From: Pullulanibacillus pueri
Lineage (GTDB): Bacteria > Bacillota > Bacilli > Bacillales > Sporolactobacillaceae
Direction: 5' to 3'
DNA length: 64,000 nucleotides
Assembly (NCBI RefSeq): GCF_014639255.1
Contig: NZ_BMFV01000003.1
Location: 1 to 64,000 of the forward strand
The notes beneath the pieces were generated by a model. It was not told where the DNA came from. It saw nothing but the letters and a program-made list of their open reading frames with translations, and searched no databases. Both the position numbers and the translations under genes were made by a program. Below, one piece after another: positions 17,300 through 26,340 of this stretch; positions within the stretch are counted from its first letter, which is position 1; every line of letters begins with the position of its first letter.

Positions 17300-18106
17300 A
17301 TGACATTACATGGAAAGGTTGTTTTTATGACAAATGCCGATGATAATTCAGGAGAAACTTTGATTAAGCGTCTGGCTGATGAAGGCGCTCATTTTATTCT
17401 GAACAGTGTCTCTGATGGGAAGGACATTCAAGAGTCTCTCGCTTATTGTCAATCCCAAGGGGTAAAAACAACCGTTGTGAATGTGGATCTTAGCAAAAGT
17501 TCTGAAGTGAAAACCATGTTAGAAAGGGTTGCTCCACAAATTGGGACTGTAGATGTGTTTATTCACAATACAAATGTTGTGATCCCAACGAGTGTAGAAA
17601 CCTGTGATGAGGAAACCTTTCTAAAGGTGATGGATAGGAATACGAAGTCGGCCTTCATTTGTACAAAGGAGGTCGGAAAACAAATGGCAGAGAAAGAGTC
17701 TGGAAGAATCATCTATATCAGTTCAATCCATGCCGAAAAACCGACAGGCTCTTCTTTTGTCTATAGCGTGTCCAGAGGGGCGTTGAAGCTGCTTGCTCGA
17801 GAATCCGCACTATATTTGGGACGTTATGGAGTCAATGTTAATGCCATTGAACTGGGGCCAATCGATGGAGATGATGAGAAGTTTACGAGTCATATCTCAA
17901 AATTATATGATGACTATCAATATAAAGTCCCAAGTACCCGATTAGGGAACGATGATGATTTGGCTGATCTTGTTTTATATCTCGCTTCTGATCACGCAAG
18001 GTATATAAATGGAGCAGATATTCGGTTGGATGGCGGTTTTCTGTTGCACTATATGGATCATAAGATGAAAAAGCCGACCGTTCGATCAGAGTCTCATCCA
18101 AGTTAG
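17300..18106 (+). CDS. SDR-fold protein with degenerate cofactor and catalytic motifs
   Basis: A 268-aa member of the short-chain dehydrogenase fold. The expected TGxxxGIG is TNADDNSGE, and the catalytic YxxxK is YSVSR, so the proton-relay lysine is an arginine; the serine (YISSIH) and tyrosine remain. It may be inactive, a regulatory subunit of the next SDR, or catalyse a different reaction. ATG 17300 has GGGAGGTG before it; the frame is open from 17222 without a site. It is tightly linked to the intact SDR at 18141. Confidence 0.8.
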   Translation: MTLHGKVVFMTNADDNSGETLIKRLADEGAHFILNSVSDGKDIQESLAYCQSQGVKTTVVNVDLSKSSEVKTMLERVAPQIGTVDVFIHNTNVVIPTSVETCDEETFLKVMDRNTKSAFICTKEVGKQMAEKESGRIIYISSIHAEKPTGSSFVYSVSRGALKLLARESALYLGRYGVNVNAIELGPIDGDDEKFTSHISKLYDDYQYKVPSTRLGNDDDLADLVLYLASDHARYINGADIRLDGGFLLHYMDHKMKKPTVRSESHPS

Positions 18107-18140
18107 GATGATATCAACTTTTTATGAGAGGAGGAGTCTG

Positions 18141-18908
18141 ATGAACCTTTTAGGAAAAGTGGCCTTGGTGACGGGAGCGGGGACTGGAATTGGTAAAGGG
18201 ATTGCTATCGAGCTGGCTAAGCAAGGCGCAAAAGTGGGGATCCACTATCACTCTAGTGACGCCGGAGCCAAGGACACTCAACAAAGGATCTCTGAACTTA
18301 ATGGTGAATCGTTTATTGTAAAAGCAAATGTTATGCGTAAAGAAGAGATCGATCATATGGTCAAAACGGTTGCAGATTATTTTGGAGGTATTGATATTCT
18401 CGTCAATAACGCGGCATTACAGTTAAACGTCGAGCTTTTTGATTACGAAGATGAGGCTTACGATCATGTGATGCAGACTAATCTGAAGGGATATTGGCAA
18501 TGTATACAAGCGGTTATTCCGTATATGAAGGAAAAAGGATCAGGTAGAATCATTAACATCTCATCTGTTCATGGAAAACGTCCCACTGATTTTGATCCTG
18601 TCTATGCCATGACTAAGGGTGGGATTAAAATGCTCGTGCGGGAATCGGCCATTGAACTTGCCAAATATGGGATCACGGTGAATGAAATCGAACCTGGAGC
18701 CGTCGATGTAGGGAAAGGGAAGCGATCAGAGCCTCGCGATGCGGAGGAGAAGGCTAAGAGGAACGCTGAATTAAGATGGAAATTCCCACTAGGACGGGTG
18801 GGCTTACCGGCAGATATTGGCCATATGGCTGCTTATATCGCCTCCGATCAAACCGAGTTTATGACAGGTGCTTCCGTTCGTTTAGATGGAGGAAGTATGC
18901 TGTTGTAG
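18141..18908 (+). CDS. SDR family oxidoreductase (glucose-1-dehydrogenase-like)
   Basis: Intact short-chain dehydrogenase of 255 aa: TGAGTGIGKG near residue 12, NNAAL near 91, NISSVHG near 142 and YAMTK near 158-162. The C-terminus GASVRLDGGSMLL is typical of glucose-dehydrogenase-like SDRs. ATG 18141 follows GAGGAGG; the upstream in-frame ATG 18108 lacks a site. In the operon it could oxidise an aldose or sugar-acid hydroxyl before dehydration by the next gene. Confidence 0.87.
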   Translation: MNLLGKVALVTGAGTGIGKGIAIELAKQGAKVGIHYHSSDAGAKDTQQRISELNGESFIVKANVMRKEEIDHMVKTVADYFGGIDILVNNAALQLNVELFDYEDEAYDHVMQTNLKGYWQCIQAVIPYMKEKGSGRIINISSVHGKRPTDFDPVYAMTKGGIKMLVRESAIELAKYGITVNEIEPGAVDVGKGKRSEPRDAEEKAKRNAELRWKFPLGRVGLPADIGHMAAYIASDQTEFMTGASVRLDGGSMLL

Positions 18909-18948
18909 GGAATCGGTGAAAAAACAATCAAATAAAGGAGTTAAAACC

Positions 18949-20328
18949 ATGTCAAATCAAGACACATATGAAAGTACATTGGCTCATGTTAATACTCATT
19001 CTCACCCTTCTGAATTGAAAATCACCGATATTCGATTTGCAGATATTGTTGGGGCGCCTATGCACTGCAGTTTAATCAAAGTATATACCAATCAAGGCTT
19101 AGTGGGTTTTGGTGAGGTGCGGGATGGGGCGGATAAACGCTATGCCCTAATGTTAAAGAGTCGTCTTCTTGGAGAAAATCCTTGTCATATCGATAAGCTG
19201 TTTCGCCGTATTAAACAGTTTGGTGGGCATGCTCGTCAAGGGGGCGGTGTAAGTGGTCTAGAAATCGCCTTATGGGATTTAGCTGGGAAGGCATACAACA
19301 TTCCTATTTATCAAATGCTTGGCGGAAAATTTCGGGATAAGATCCGAATGTACTGTGATACTGATGTATCGGGTAAGGACACCGGCATCGCGATGGGAAA
19401 TGCTTTGAAAAAACGAATGGAAAAAGGCTTCACTCTTCTTAAAATGGATCTGGGTATTAATCAATTGATTTCAGAACCAGGAGCATTAAGTGCTCCCATT
19501 GGATATTTGGAAGAAATGAAGGCGTTATCAAAAGCGTGGCATGACCGTGATAATAACAACCCATCTGTAAGAAGAACATTGCAGAATCGTCTCTATGATG
19601 CCAATAACATTGCCCATCCGTTTACACATATTCATGTCACTGAAAAGGGACTAGATATTCTTGAAGAATATGTTGCCGATGTTCGCTCTGTCATAGGTGA
19701 TGAAGTGCCACTGGCGATTGATCACTTTGGACACATTGGTGTCAATGATTGTATCAAGCTGGGACGAAGGATAGAGAAATTTAATCTAGCGTGGATGGAG
19801 GACATGATTCCATGGCACTACACTGATCAATATGTCAAACTAGCGAATGCAGTGACAACCCCAATATGTACCGGTGAAGACATTTATTTAAAAGAGAATT
19901 TCAAACCATTGCTTGAATCAGGTGGAGTTTCTGTTATTCACCCCGATATCTTAACAGCAGGTGGCATTCTGGAAACGAAAAAGATTGGGGATATGGCTCA
20001 AGATTATGGTGTCTCGATGGCCATTCATATGGCAGAAAGCCCAATAGCTTGTTTGGCAGCTGTCCATGCTGCGGCGGCTACAGAGAATTTCTTAGCATTG
20101 GAATACCATTCGGTCGATGTTGATTGGTGGGATGATATCATTATTAGCCAATTACCGAAGCCATTGGTCCGTGATGGTTATATTACTGTACCTGATGCAC
20201 CAGGTCTTGGGATTGAAGCCTTAAATGATGAGGTCATTGCTCAACATCTTCATCCTGATATTCCTGGTTTATGGGAAACGACGAATGAATGGGACGATCA
20301 TTGGTCAAATGATCGGCAGTGGAGCTAA
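18949..20328 (+). CDS. Mandelate racemase/muconate lactonising enzyme family protein (sugar-acid dehydratase)
   Basis: Enolase-superfamily enzyme of 459 aa. The capping domain is at residues 15-130 (ending GGVSGLEIALWDLAGKA), followed by the barrel. Visible active-site elements are LLKMDLG (KxD instead of KxK), AIDHFGHIG (metal Asp and possible acid His), MEDMIP and TGEDIY (metal Glu), and AIHMAESP near residue 378 (His). Such proteins mostly dehydrate sugar acids to 2-keto-3-deoxy acids. ATG 18949 follows AAAGGAG; the track of codons upstream is open to 18886 but unsupported. Exact substrate is open. Confidence 0.8.
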   Translation: MSNQDTYESTLAHVNTHSHPSELKITDIRFADIVGAPMHCSLIKVYTNQGLVGFGEVRDGADKRYALMLKSRLLGENPCHIDKLFRRIKQFGGHARQGGGVSGLEIALWDLAGKAYNIPIYQMLGGKFRDKIRMYCDTDVSGKDTGIAMGNALKKRMEKGFTLLKMDLGINQLISEPGALSAPIGYLEEMKALSKAWHDRDNNNPSVRRTLQNRLYDANNIAHPFTHIHVTEKGLDILEEYVADVRSVIGDEVPLAIDHFGHIGVNDCIKLGRRIEKFNLAWMEDMIPWHYTDQYVKLANAVTTPICTGEDIYLKENFKPLLESGGVSVIHPDILTAGGILETKKIGDMAQDYGVSMAIHMAESPIACLAAVHAAAATENFLALEYHSVDVDWWDDIIISQLPKPLVRDGYITVPDAPGLGIEALNDEVIAQHLHPDIPGLWETTNEWDDHWSNDRQWS

Positions 20329-20362
20329 TTGTATCACCTATAAAAAGAAAAGGGGTTTTTTC

Positions 20363-21271
20363 ATGAACTTTGATAATCCGGAGTACATCAAACATATTAC
20401 ACCATTATGGGAAGGTGAACGCTTTTCTAATGGTCGGCCCAAAGTGTCTGAAGATATTTTACAGAGAATCCGCAAAATTACGCTAGAGGAAGCATGGGGA
20501 CCGCTTTGGCAAAGGGGGTACACCTTTCAATTCGAGGGTGACTTCAAAATCATCCACCCCAATAAGGTGATGGTTGGACGCGCCGTAACCGCAGTATTGG
20601 TACCGATGCGGCCAGATTTACATGAAACTCTTTTAAACTATGGGCATAAGGAAGAAGGTCGAAATGGCTTTTTTAATCAATGGGTTATCGATTCTTTAGA
20701 AGAAGATGATGTGGTTGTAGTGGATTTGTTTGATAAGATTCACAAAGGGACTTATGTTGGAGGGAACCTGTCAACGGCCATTTCCTCTCGGACAAAAAGA
20801 GGCGGTGCAATTGTTTGGGGAGGGATCCGTGATCAGCAACAGATTGTTGACATTGATAATATTAATGTCTTCTATCGCGGAAGTGACCCCACTGGGATTG
20901 CGGATGTCACGATGGTCGGCATGAATACGCCCACTCGAATTGGGAAGGCTGTCTGTCTTCCTGGTGATGTCGTTCTAGCGACCCCGAGTGGTGTGATCTT
21001 CATTCCCCCGCATTTGGCAGAGCCAACGGTGGTGCAGGCAGAAAAATCACAAGTCCGTGATATTTTTGGCTTTATTCGACTAAAGGAAGGCGTTTATTCC
21101 ACAGCACAAATTGACGCCGCTTGGCCACTCGCACTTTGGGAGGATTTCATGAACTGGTTTAATAATGCGCCAGAGGCCACGGAATATCGCCATTTAACTT
21201 GGGATGATGAACTAGAGGAAGCACGCAAAAGGGGAGACGATGGACGCCCCACAAGCGATGTCCGGTTGTGA
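20363..21271 (+). CDS. RraA-fold aldolase-like protein (HMG/oxaloacetate aldolase family)
   Basis: A 302-aa protein with the RraA/4-hydroxy-4-methyl-2-oxoglutarate aldolase core at about residues 60-230: VGRAVTAVLVP, VVVVDLFDKIHKGTYVGGNLSTA, GGAIVWGGIRDQQQI and PGDVVLATPSGVIFIP. It is longer than the usual 160-230 aa, with N- and C-terminal additions (C-terminal aromatic segment WPLALWEDFMNWF). Beside a dehydratase it may split a keto-deoxy acid to pyruvate. ATG 20363 is preceded by AAAAGGGG. Confidence 0.8.
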   Translation: MNFDNPEYIKHITPLWEGERFSNGRPKVSEDILQRIRKITLEEAWGPLWQRGYTFQFEGDFKIIHPNKVMVGRAVTAVLVPMRPDLHETLLNYGHKEEGRNGFFNQWVIDSLEEDDVVVVDLFDKIHKGTYVGGNLSTAISSRTKRGGAIVWGGIRDQQQIVDIDNINVFYRGSDPTGIADVTMVGMNTPTRIGKAVCLPGDVVLATPSGVIFIPPHLAEPTVVQAEKSQVRDIFGFIRLKEGVYSTAQIDAAWPLALWEDFMNWFNNAPEATEYRHLTWDDELEEARKRGDDGRPTSDVRL

Positions 21272-21586
21272 GCCATCGAACTAACAAGAGAGTTCTTGAT
21301 GCTTAATCCAAGGATTATGAAAAGATAATAGTGATGAGTCGTTAGAGTAATAGAAAAGATCATATAATGATCCCCTATAGGGTAAGGGGAGACTTTGAAA
21401 AGGTCTCTGTCAATCCTATAGGGGATTTAACTGTTAAATAGGGATTAGAGATCATCTTGTTAAGGCCTTTTCTTTTCTTACATCATCCGTCTCTAGGAAA
21501 CAAAAAGAAGATAGTTCTTAATCCGTTGAGTGACGTCAGTAGTCAATCGATACAAGTGGGTAAGAACTATCTTCTCTTCTCGTTAT
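21272..21586. other. Convergent intergenic region with two hairpins
   Basis: No gene. ATCCCCTATAGG (21370-21381) pairs with CCTATAGGGGAT (21415-21426) around an inner GAGAC...GTCTC stem, probably ending the plus-strand operon. AGAAGATAGTTCTTA (21506-21520) pairs perfectly with 21561-21575 and, read on the minus strand, is followed by CTTTTTG, ending the uxuA operon. Confidence 0.7.
21506..21575 (-). terminator. Terminator of the uxuA operon
   Basis: A perfect 15-base stem with a 40-base loop and a short T tract on the minus strand. The large loop is unusual for a Rho-independent terminator. Confidence 0.6.
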
Positions 21587-22561
21587 TTAGAAGGCCATCG
21601 CTGTTTTTCGAACGGCTTCCATTAATCCTTTGATATACCCTACACCGTAGAGGCGTCCTAACACTTCATAACCAGGGTGGTCATTCTTTTCTCCGTACAT
21701 TGTGGGTACATGGTCAGGTCTGGCAGGTCCTTTATATCCCATTTCAAAGTAAGTTTTCATGGCTTCTACCATATCTGTTTTTCCGTCATCGTGGAATGTC
21801 TCCTCAAACTTTTCTTTCGTTCCACGGACATCCCGGAAATGAACAAAGAAGAGTTTATCTTGTTCCGCGAAACGACGGATGACTGAAGGGATATGTTCGC
21901 CGGCTGTTGCTAGTGTGCCTTGGCAGAGCGTAATCCCACTATATTCACTAGGCACTAGGTTAATAGCGCGTTGTAAGGCGTCGGCATTCCTTAAAATTCT
22001 TGATACACCGCGGATTGGAGAAATGGGCGGATCATCAGGGTGGAGTGCGAGTTTAACTTTTGCTTGTTCGGCAACGGGAACAATTTGCTCTAGATAGTAG
22101 TGGAGATTTTCCCATAACTCCTCTTCAGTAATAATACCTGCTTCGGTTAAGGGCGCATCCCTCATTAAATGGTGGTCATAGCTGGAGACTAGAGCACCGC
22201 CTCGGGTACGGGTCGTCGTTGAGGTACGGAACCAATTAAATTGTGCCATAAAGTTATAACACAAAACGGATATGCCTAAGGCTCCCATATTTGTGATGAA
22301 TTCCTGCATGATCTTAATTTCTTCATCTCGTCCTGGTAGTCCTAATTTTATCTTATTGGTTGGCGGAGCAGACTCAATAACAGAAAGTTTTAAGCCAAAA
22401 TCTTCAAATCTCGTTTTCATATGCAAAAGATTCATATAATCCCATGGCTTGGAGCCGTTGTCTACTCGGGGCAGAGGCCCTACTGCATGCTCGATACCCA
22501 TTTGTTTTGCCAAGTGCCAAAGTTGATCTGGATGTGATGAGAAAAATTCAGCTAATTGCAT
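21587..22561 (-). CDS. uxuA: Mannonate dehydratase
   Basis: Converts D-mannonate to 2-keto-3-deoxygluconate in glucuronate catabolism. The TIM-barrel protein (324 aa) shows the UxuA signatures LALHPDDPP near residue 173 and FVHFRDVRGT near 237, with FHDDGKTDM and GPARPDHVPTM after it, providing the metal ligands His, Cys (ITLCQGT) and Asp/His. It is slightly shorter than the usual 340-390 aa. Three start codons lie in a row (TTG 22567, ATG 22564, ATG 22561); the last is best spaced from GAGGTG. As final gene of an importer operon it suggests the importer carries a uronate-containing sugar. Confidence 0.85.
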   Translation of the reverse strand: MQLAEFFSSHPDQLWHLAKQMGIEHAVGPLPRVDNGSKPWDYMNLLHMKTRFEDFGLKLSVIESAPPTNKIKLGLPGRDEEIKIMQEFITNMGALGISVLCYNFMAQFNWFRTSTTTRTRGGALVSSYDHHLMRDAPLTEAGIITEEELWENLHYYLEQIVPVAEQAKVKLALHPDDPPISPIRGVSRILRNADALQRAINLVPSEYSGITLCQGTLATAGEHIPSVIRRFAEQDKLFFVHFRDVRGTKEKFEETFHDDGKTDMVEAMKTYFEMGYKGPARPDHVPTMYGEKNDHPGYEVLGRLYGVGYIKGLMEAVRKTAMAF

Positions 22562-22705
22562 CATCAATCACCTCATTTTTTGAATAGAACGGTTTGACTT
22601 CTCAGTTAAGTTAGCACTTTACGGTACTCTTTAATAGAGTGAACCAAAGAGAGTCAAGCCGCTCCTTACTACTTACAAAATGTCTTTATTAACTTATGAA
22701 AAAGT

Positions 22706-24004
22706 TTAATTGCCACTCACTTTTGCTCCTGTAGATTTTGCAGCTGCTATGATTTTCTTATAAGCTTGTTCAAGAGATTGCTGTCCAAACATGACGGCCT
22801 CCATTTCGGTTTCATATGTCTTTGCCCATTCGGTCCATCCTGGAGGAACAGTATAGAAGGGAAGAGGATGATCCATTGCGACATCCAACATTTTTTTAGC
22901 CACCTTGTCCTCAGGTTTTAATGTTGGTTCAATCTTTTTAAAGACCTTTTCATCGATCGGAATGCCCCGTGTTAGATTAAGCGTCTGACCTGCCTCCTCA
23001 TTAGAAATAAACCATTTCATGAAGGCTTCAGCTTCTTTTTTATGCTTTGAATGGGCACTGACACTCCAGAAAATGGTCGGTTCGGCCCAGCCAGCACCTG
23101 AAGGTCCTCCGGGATAATTGATAACATCCAATTTACCTGGCATAAGTGAGTAGAGAGCACCAACAGAAGCGACGGTCGCAGGTCGCATCATCACTTTACC
23201 CGATGTCAAAGCATCCTGCTGTGGGTCATTTTCAACAAAGGCTTGTTGCACTTCTGCTGGTGGCACAATATCATTCTTACGGAACGTTGCATAGATATTT
23301 TGAAACTCGAACCACAGCTCTTTATCAAGGTTAAACGTTTTGCCACCGTCTTCAAAGATGGCTCCTTTTCCTTTAGAGGCTTGATAATATTGGAACCAAG
23401 CCCAATCTCCAGTACTATCCGTAATAGGGTACTTCCCCTTTGGTAGTTTCGTCCTTGCTTGTTTGGCAAAGTTAAAAAAGTCATCCCAAGTCCAGTCCTT
23501 TTGTGGAATTGGTATGTCAGCAGAAGTCATGGCATCCTTGTTAAAGGCCATTCCTGAGCCATTATTAATCATAGGGATACCATAGAGTTTGCCGTCTATC
23601 TTTAACCGATCAAGGACTTTAGGATCAACAATTCCACTTAGATCAATATCCGATAAGTCTGCCAGTGTCCCTCGACTTGCGTAGTCTTGAATATAGGCAG
23701 CATCCATCTGAAGAACATCGGCCATTGAATTTGATGCAGCAAGGGTGGTTAATTTAGTCCAGTATCCATCCCATGCTGAATATTGTGGTGTGAATGTGAT
23801 TTTAGGATTCTGTTGAGTATAGTCATCAAGGACCTTCAAAGTCGCAGTATGTCTTGGCTGAGGACCCCACCACATAATGCTGAGATTCACTTTTCCATTA
23901 GCACTTGTTCCTGTTGTTTTCTTTTCCCCTACGCTACAACCTGACAAAAGCAGCACGATGGCAACGCATAGGGACAAGCAACTTAACGTACGACGTTTTA
24001 TCAT
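22706..24004 (-). CDS. Sugar ABC transporter substrate-binding lipoprotein
   Basis: A 432-aa family-1 solute-binding protein. The chosen start gives a proper lipoprotein signal (KRRTLSCLSLCVAIVLLLSG, cysteine next), whereas the frame upstream to 24145 overlaps the permease gene and has no signal logic. GGGAG precedes ATG 24004. NLSIMWWGPQPRHTATLKVLDDYTQ and the later EAEAFMKWFISNEEAG are characteristic. It follows its two permeases, an order opposite to the other importers in the window. Confidence 0.9.
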   Translation of the reverse strand: MIKRRTLSCLSLCVAIVLLLSGCSVGEKKTTGTSANGKVNLSIMWWGPQPRHTATLKVLDDYTQQNPKITFTPQYSAWDGYWTKLTTLAASNSMADVLQMDAAYIQDYASRGTLADLSDIDLSGIVDPKVLDRLKIDGKLYGIPMINNGSGMAFNKDAMTSADIPIPQKDWTWDDFFNFAKQARTKLPKGKYPITDSTGDWAWFQYYQASKGKGAIFEDGGKTFNLDKELWFEFQNIYATFRKNDIVPPAEVQQAFVENDPQQDALTSGKVMMRPATVASVGALYSLMPGKLDVINYPGGPSGAGWAEPTIFWSVSAHSKHKKEAEAFMKWFISNEEAGQTLNLTRGIPIDEKVFKKIEPTLKPEDKVAKKMLDVAMDHPLPFYTVPPGWTEWAKTYETEMEAVMFGQQSLEQAYKKIIAAAKSTGAKVSGN

Positions 24005-24030
24005 TTTTTGAAATCTCCCTTCAATGTGTT

Positions 24031-24873
24031 TTAACCTTTTAAGCCGGTGGTTTGAATACCTTCTACGAGATGCTTCTGCGCTAAGAAAAACAAAAGCGCT
24101 GATGGAAGGATTGAGATCAGTGACATTGCGAGAAGCTGTCCCCACTGAATATCAAACTGATCGACAAACATACGCAAGGCTAAACCGACAGTATATTTAT
24201 CGATAGAGCTTAAGTAGAGAAGTTGCCCAAAGAAATTGTCCCAACTCCATATAAATGTAAAGATAGCAACCGTCACTAATGAAGGCTTAAGTAATGGAAA
24301 AATAATACGTGCAAAAATACTGTATACGGAGGCACCATCAATCTTGGCCGCTTCATCTAATTCTCTAGGGATGCCTCTAATAAACTGTACTAATAGAAAG
24401 ACAAAAAAGGGTGCTCCACCAAAAAAGTGAGGGAGGATTAACGGAATATAGCTGTTCACCAATCCAAAGGTATGGTACAAAATATATTGCGGTATAATTG
24501 TGACTTGACCAGGTAGCATCATGGTCATAATCAAAATAGAGAACCAAATCCCACGAAATCTAAAATTCAGGCGGGCGAAGCCGTAAGCGACAATCGCACT
24601 TGTCAATACTGAACCGATGACACTCCAAAATTCCATCATTAATGTATTAGTAAAAAAGTGCCCAAAGGTATACTGTGCGGAAAATGACCATCCCTTTGTG
24701 AAGTTTTCCCACATTGGGGTTTGTGGCCAAAGGGTAGGCAATCGCATCTCTGAATTTTTCTTTAAAGAGGCCCCTAACCACCAAAAGACGGGATATAGCA
24801 TGATCAGAGAGACGACAATGAGTAAGAGATGGTAGGAGAATCTGGAAAGCTTAAGACGTGATGATCCCATCAT
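24031..24873 (-). CDS. ABC transporter permease, MalG/LacG type
   Basis: A 280-aa carbohydrate permease with six spans. The EAA loop is at about 172-192 (DEAAKIDGASVYSIFARIIFP) and the C-terminus is QKHLVEGIQTTGLKG. Its ATG overlaps the stop of the partner gene (ATGA), with GGGAGGGGG as ribosome site. Confidence 0.92.
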   Translation of the reverse strand: MMGSSRLKLSRFSYHLLLIVVSLIMLYPVFWWLGASLKKNSEMRLPTLWPQTPMWENFTKGWSFSAQYTFGHFFTNTLMMEFWSVIGSVLTSAIVAYGFARLNFRFRGIWFSILIMTMMLPGQVTIIPQYILYHTFGLVNSYIPLILPHFFGGAPFFVFLLVQFIRGIPRELDEAAKIDGASVYSIFARIIFPLLKPSLVTVAIFTFIWSWDNFFGQLLYLSSIDKYTVGLALRMFVDQFDIQWGQLLAMSLISILPSALLFFLAQKHLVEGIQTTGLKG

Positions 24874-25898
24874 TTCGACCCCCTCCCATCGGATTCATAG
24901 AAGACCCAGTAGCGTGAGACAAAGAAGTTAATACCCGTGAGAATGGCAATGATGGCAAGCAAGATCCAAGCCAGCGCGGATGCGTAACCCATTTGATAAT
25001 ATTTAAATGCTTTTTCAAAAAGATACAGGGCGTACATATACGTTGAATTGATCGGTCCGCCTTCAGTAATGATGAAGGCCTGAGTAAACATTTGAAATGA
25101 GCCAATAATCTCAAGGACAAGATTAAAAAACATGACCGGAGATAACATGGGCAGTGTGATGTGAATAAACTTACCAAATCTCCCTGCACCATCAACAGAG
25201 GCTGACTCGTATAAGTCCTGGGGGATTTGTTTTAATCCGGCTAAAAAAATAATCATGGTTGAACCAAATTGCCAGGTATTTAATAGAATAAGGGTCCAAA
25301 GCGAGGTGTGAGGATTGGCAATCCAACCGACACCATGGATACCAAACCACCCTAGCACATGATTAATGTAGCCATCTAAACTGAACATGTTTCTCCAAAG
25401 GACCGCGACAGCCACACTAGTTCCGATCAGCGAGGGAAAATAGATAGCCGTTCGGTACAAATTCATCCCCTTTAGACTTTTATTGAGAAGTATGGCGATC
25501 ATGAGTGAGAAAAATAATTTCAATGGCACGGAGAATAGGACATAGGTAAACGTGACAACCATCGATTTCCGAAACACTTGATCTTTTAAAAATATTTCGG
25601 AGTAATTGTTAACGCCAATCCAAGTAGGGTCATTTAGTAAGGAATATTGAGTGAAGGATAGATAAAAAGATTGGGCAATGGGCCAAAGTGTGAGCAATAA
25701 AAAGCCAATCAACCATGGCGAAATAAAAATATAGCCAGCTAAATTGTTCTCATAGGACCTCTTGGTTCTCTTTCTAAACAATCCTGCCCGTAGTGAAGCT
25801 TTGCTTGTTGATACTGCTGGTTTTGTTTGTATTTCTTGATCTGAACTAAGATAGGAAGGCAGAGACGTCTTGCGAGAAATAAAGTGCTTTATCCTCAT
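24870..25898 (-). CDS. ABC transporter permease, MalF/LacF type
   Basis: First gene of the operon (342 aa). A charged N-terminal extension of about 50 residues precedes the first span (YIFISPWLIGFLLLTLWPIA). The EAA loop YESASVDGAGRFGKFIHITLP lies at about 235-255. AAAGGAG precedes ATG 25898. A near-cre box lies 55 bases upstream. Confidence 0.92.
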   Translation of the reverse strand: MRIKHFISRKTSLPSYLSSDQEIQTKPAVSTSKASLRAGLFRKRTKRSYENNLAGYIFISPWLIGFLLLTLWPIAQSFYLSFTQYSLLNDPTWIGVNNYSEIFLKDQVFRKSMVVTFTYVLFSVPLKLFFSLMIAILLNKSLKGMNLYRTAIYFPSLIGTSVAVAVLWRNMFSLDGYINHVLGWFGIHGVGWIANPHTSLWTLILLNTWQFGSTMIIFLAGLKQIPQDLYESASVDGAGRFGKFIHITLPMLSPVMFFNLVLEIIGSFQMFTQAFIITEGGPINSTYMYALYLFEKAFKYYQMGYASALAWILLAIIAILTGINFFVSRYWVFYESDGRGSK

Positions 25899-25952
25899 TG
25901 GTCCAACTCCTTTCTATTCGTTTTAAAAGCTGTGAGTTACTGAATATAATAA

Positions 25953-25966
25953 TAAAAGCGCTTTCA
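25953..25966. promoter_or_regulatory. cre-like site before the uxuA importer operon
   Basis: TAAAAGCGCTTTCA fits cre at 13 of 14 positions. Position close to the start of the minus-strand operon suggests CcpA repression, though a LacI-family operator would look alike. Confidence 0.55.
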
Positions 25967-26220
25967 TACGTATAGGAGATAATTTTTTGAATTTGTTTGT
26001 TATTTTACTATTCGGCCCAATGTATTTTGAAAGAGGCTAGAGGAGATGTGGAAGGAAGAACTTAAAAGAGGTAACAGGGAATTGACAAAAGAATGAGTGT
26101 TAATTAGGCAATCTTTTATAAATTAAAAGCACCGCTATCTCATGGAGGCTACTGAAAAAAGTCTCCTTTAAAACTAGTGAATAAAATGAGGGAAAAATAG
26201 GCAAGGAATTCTCTAAAAAA

Positions 26221-26265
26221 ACGACTCAAAATTCATTTTTTTGAATTTTAGAGTCGTCTTTTTTT
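26221..26265. terminator. Bidirectional terminator
   Basis: ACGACTCAAAATTC pairs with GAATTTTAGAGTCGT with one bulge, flanked by an A run on the left and a T run on the right, so it can work for both strands. On the minus strand it ends the VOC gene. Confidence 0.85.
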
Positions 26266-26340
26266 ATAAAGCGAGTGAGTTTTTCAGAAAATCGTAGGAT
26301 TTTCGGTGACCTCATTCCATGAACGGTGATTCTTCTCATA

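Larger units (their letters stand above)
25899..26340 (-). other. Intergenic region with near-cre site and terminator
   Basis: About 440 bases without a gene. It holds the near-cre box at 25953-25966 and a strong hairpin at 26221-26257 that ends the VOC gene on the minus strand. I see nothing else between them. Confidence 0.6.

Noticed and set aside
22706-24145. Longer form of the binding protein starting at 24145
   Set aside because: The extra 47 residues overlap the permease gene in another frame and would bury the lipoprotein signal.
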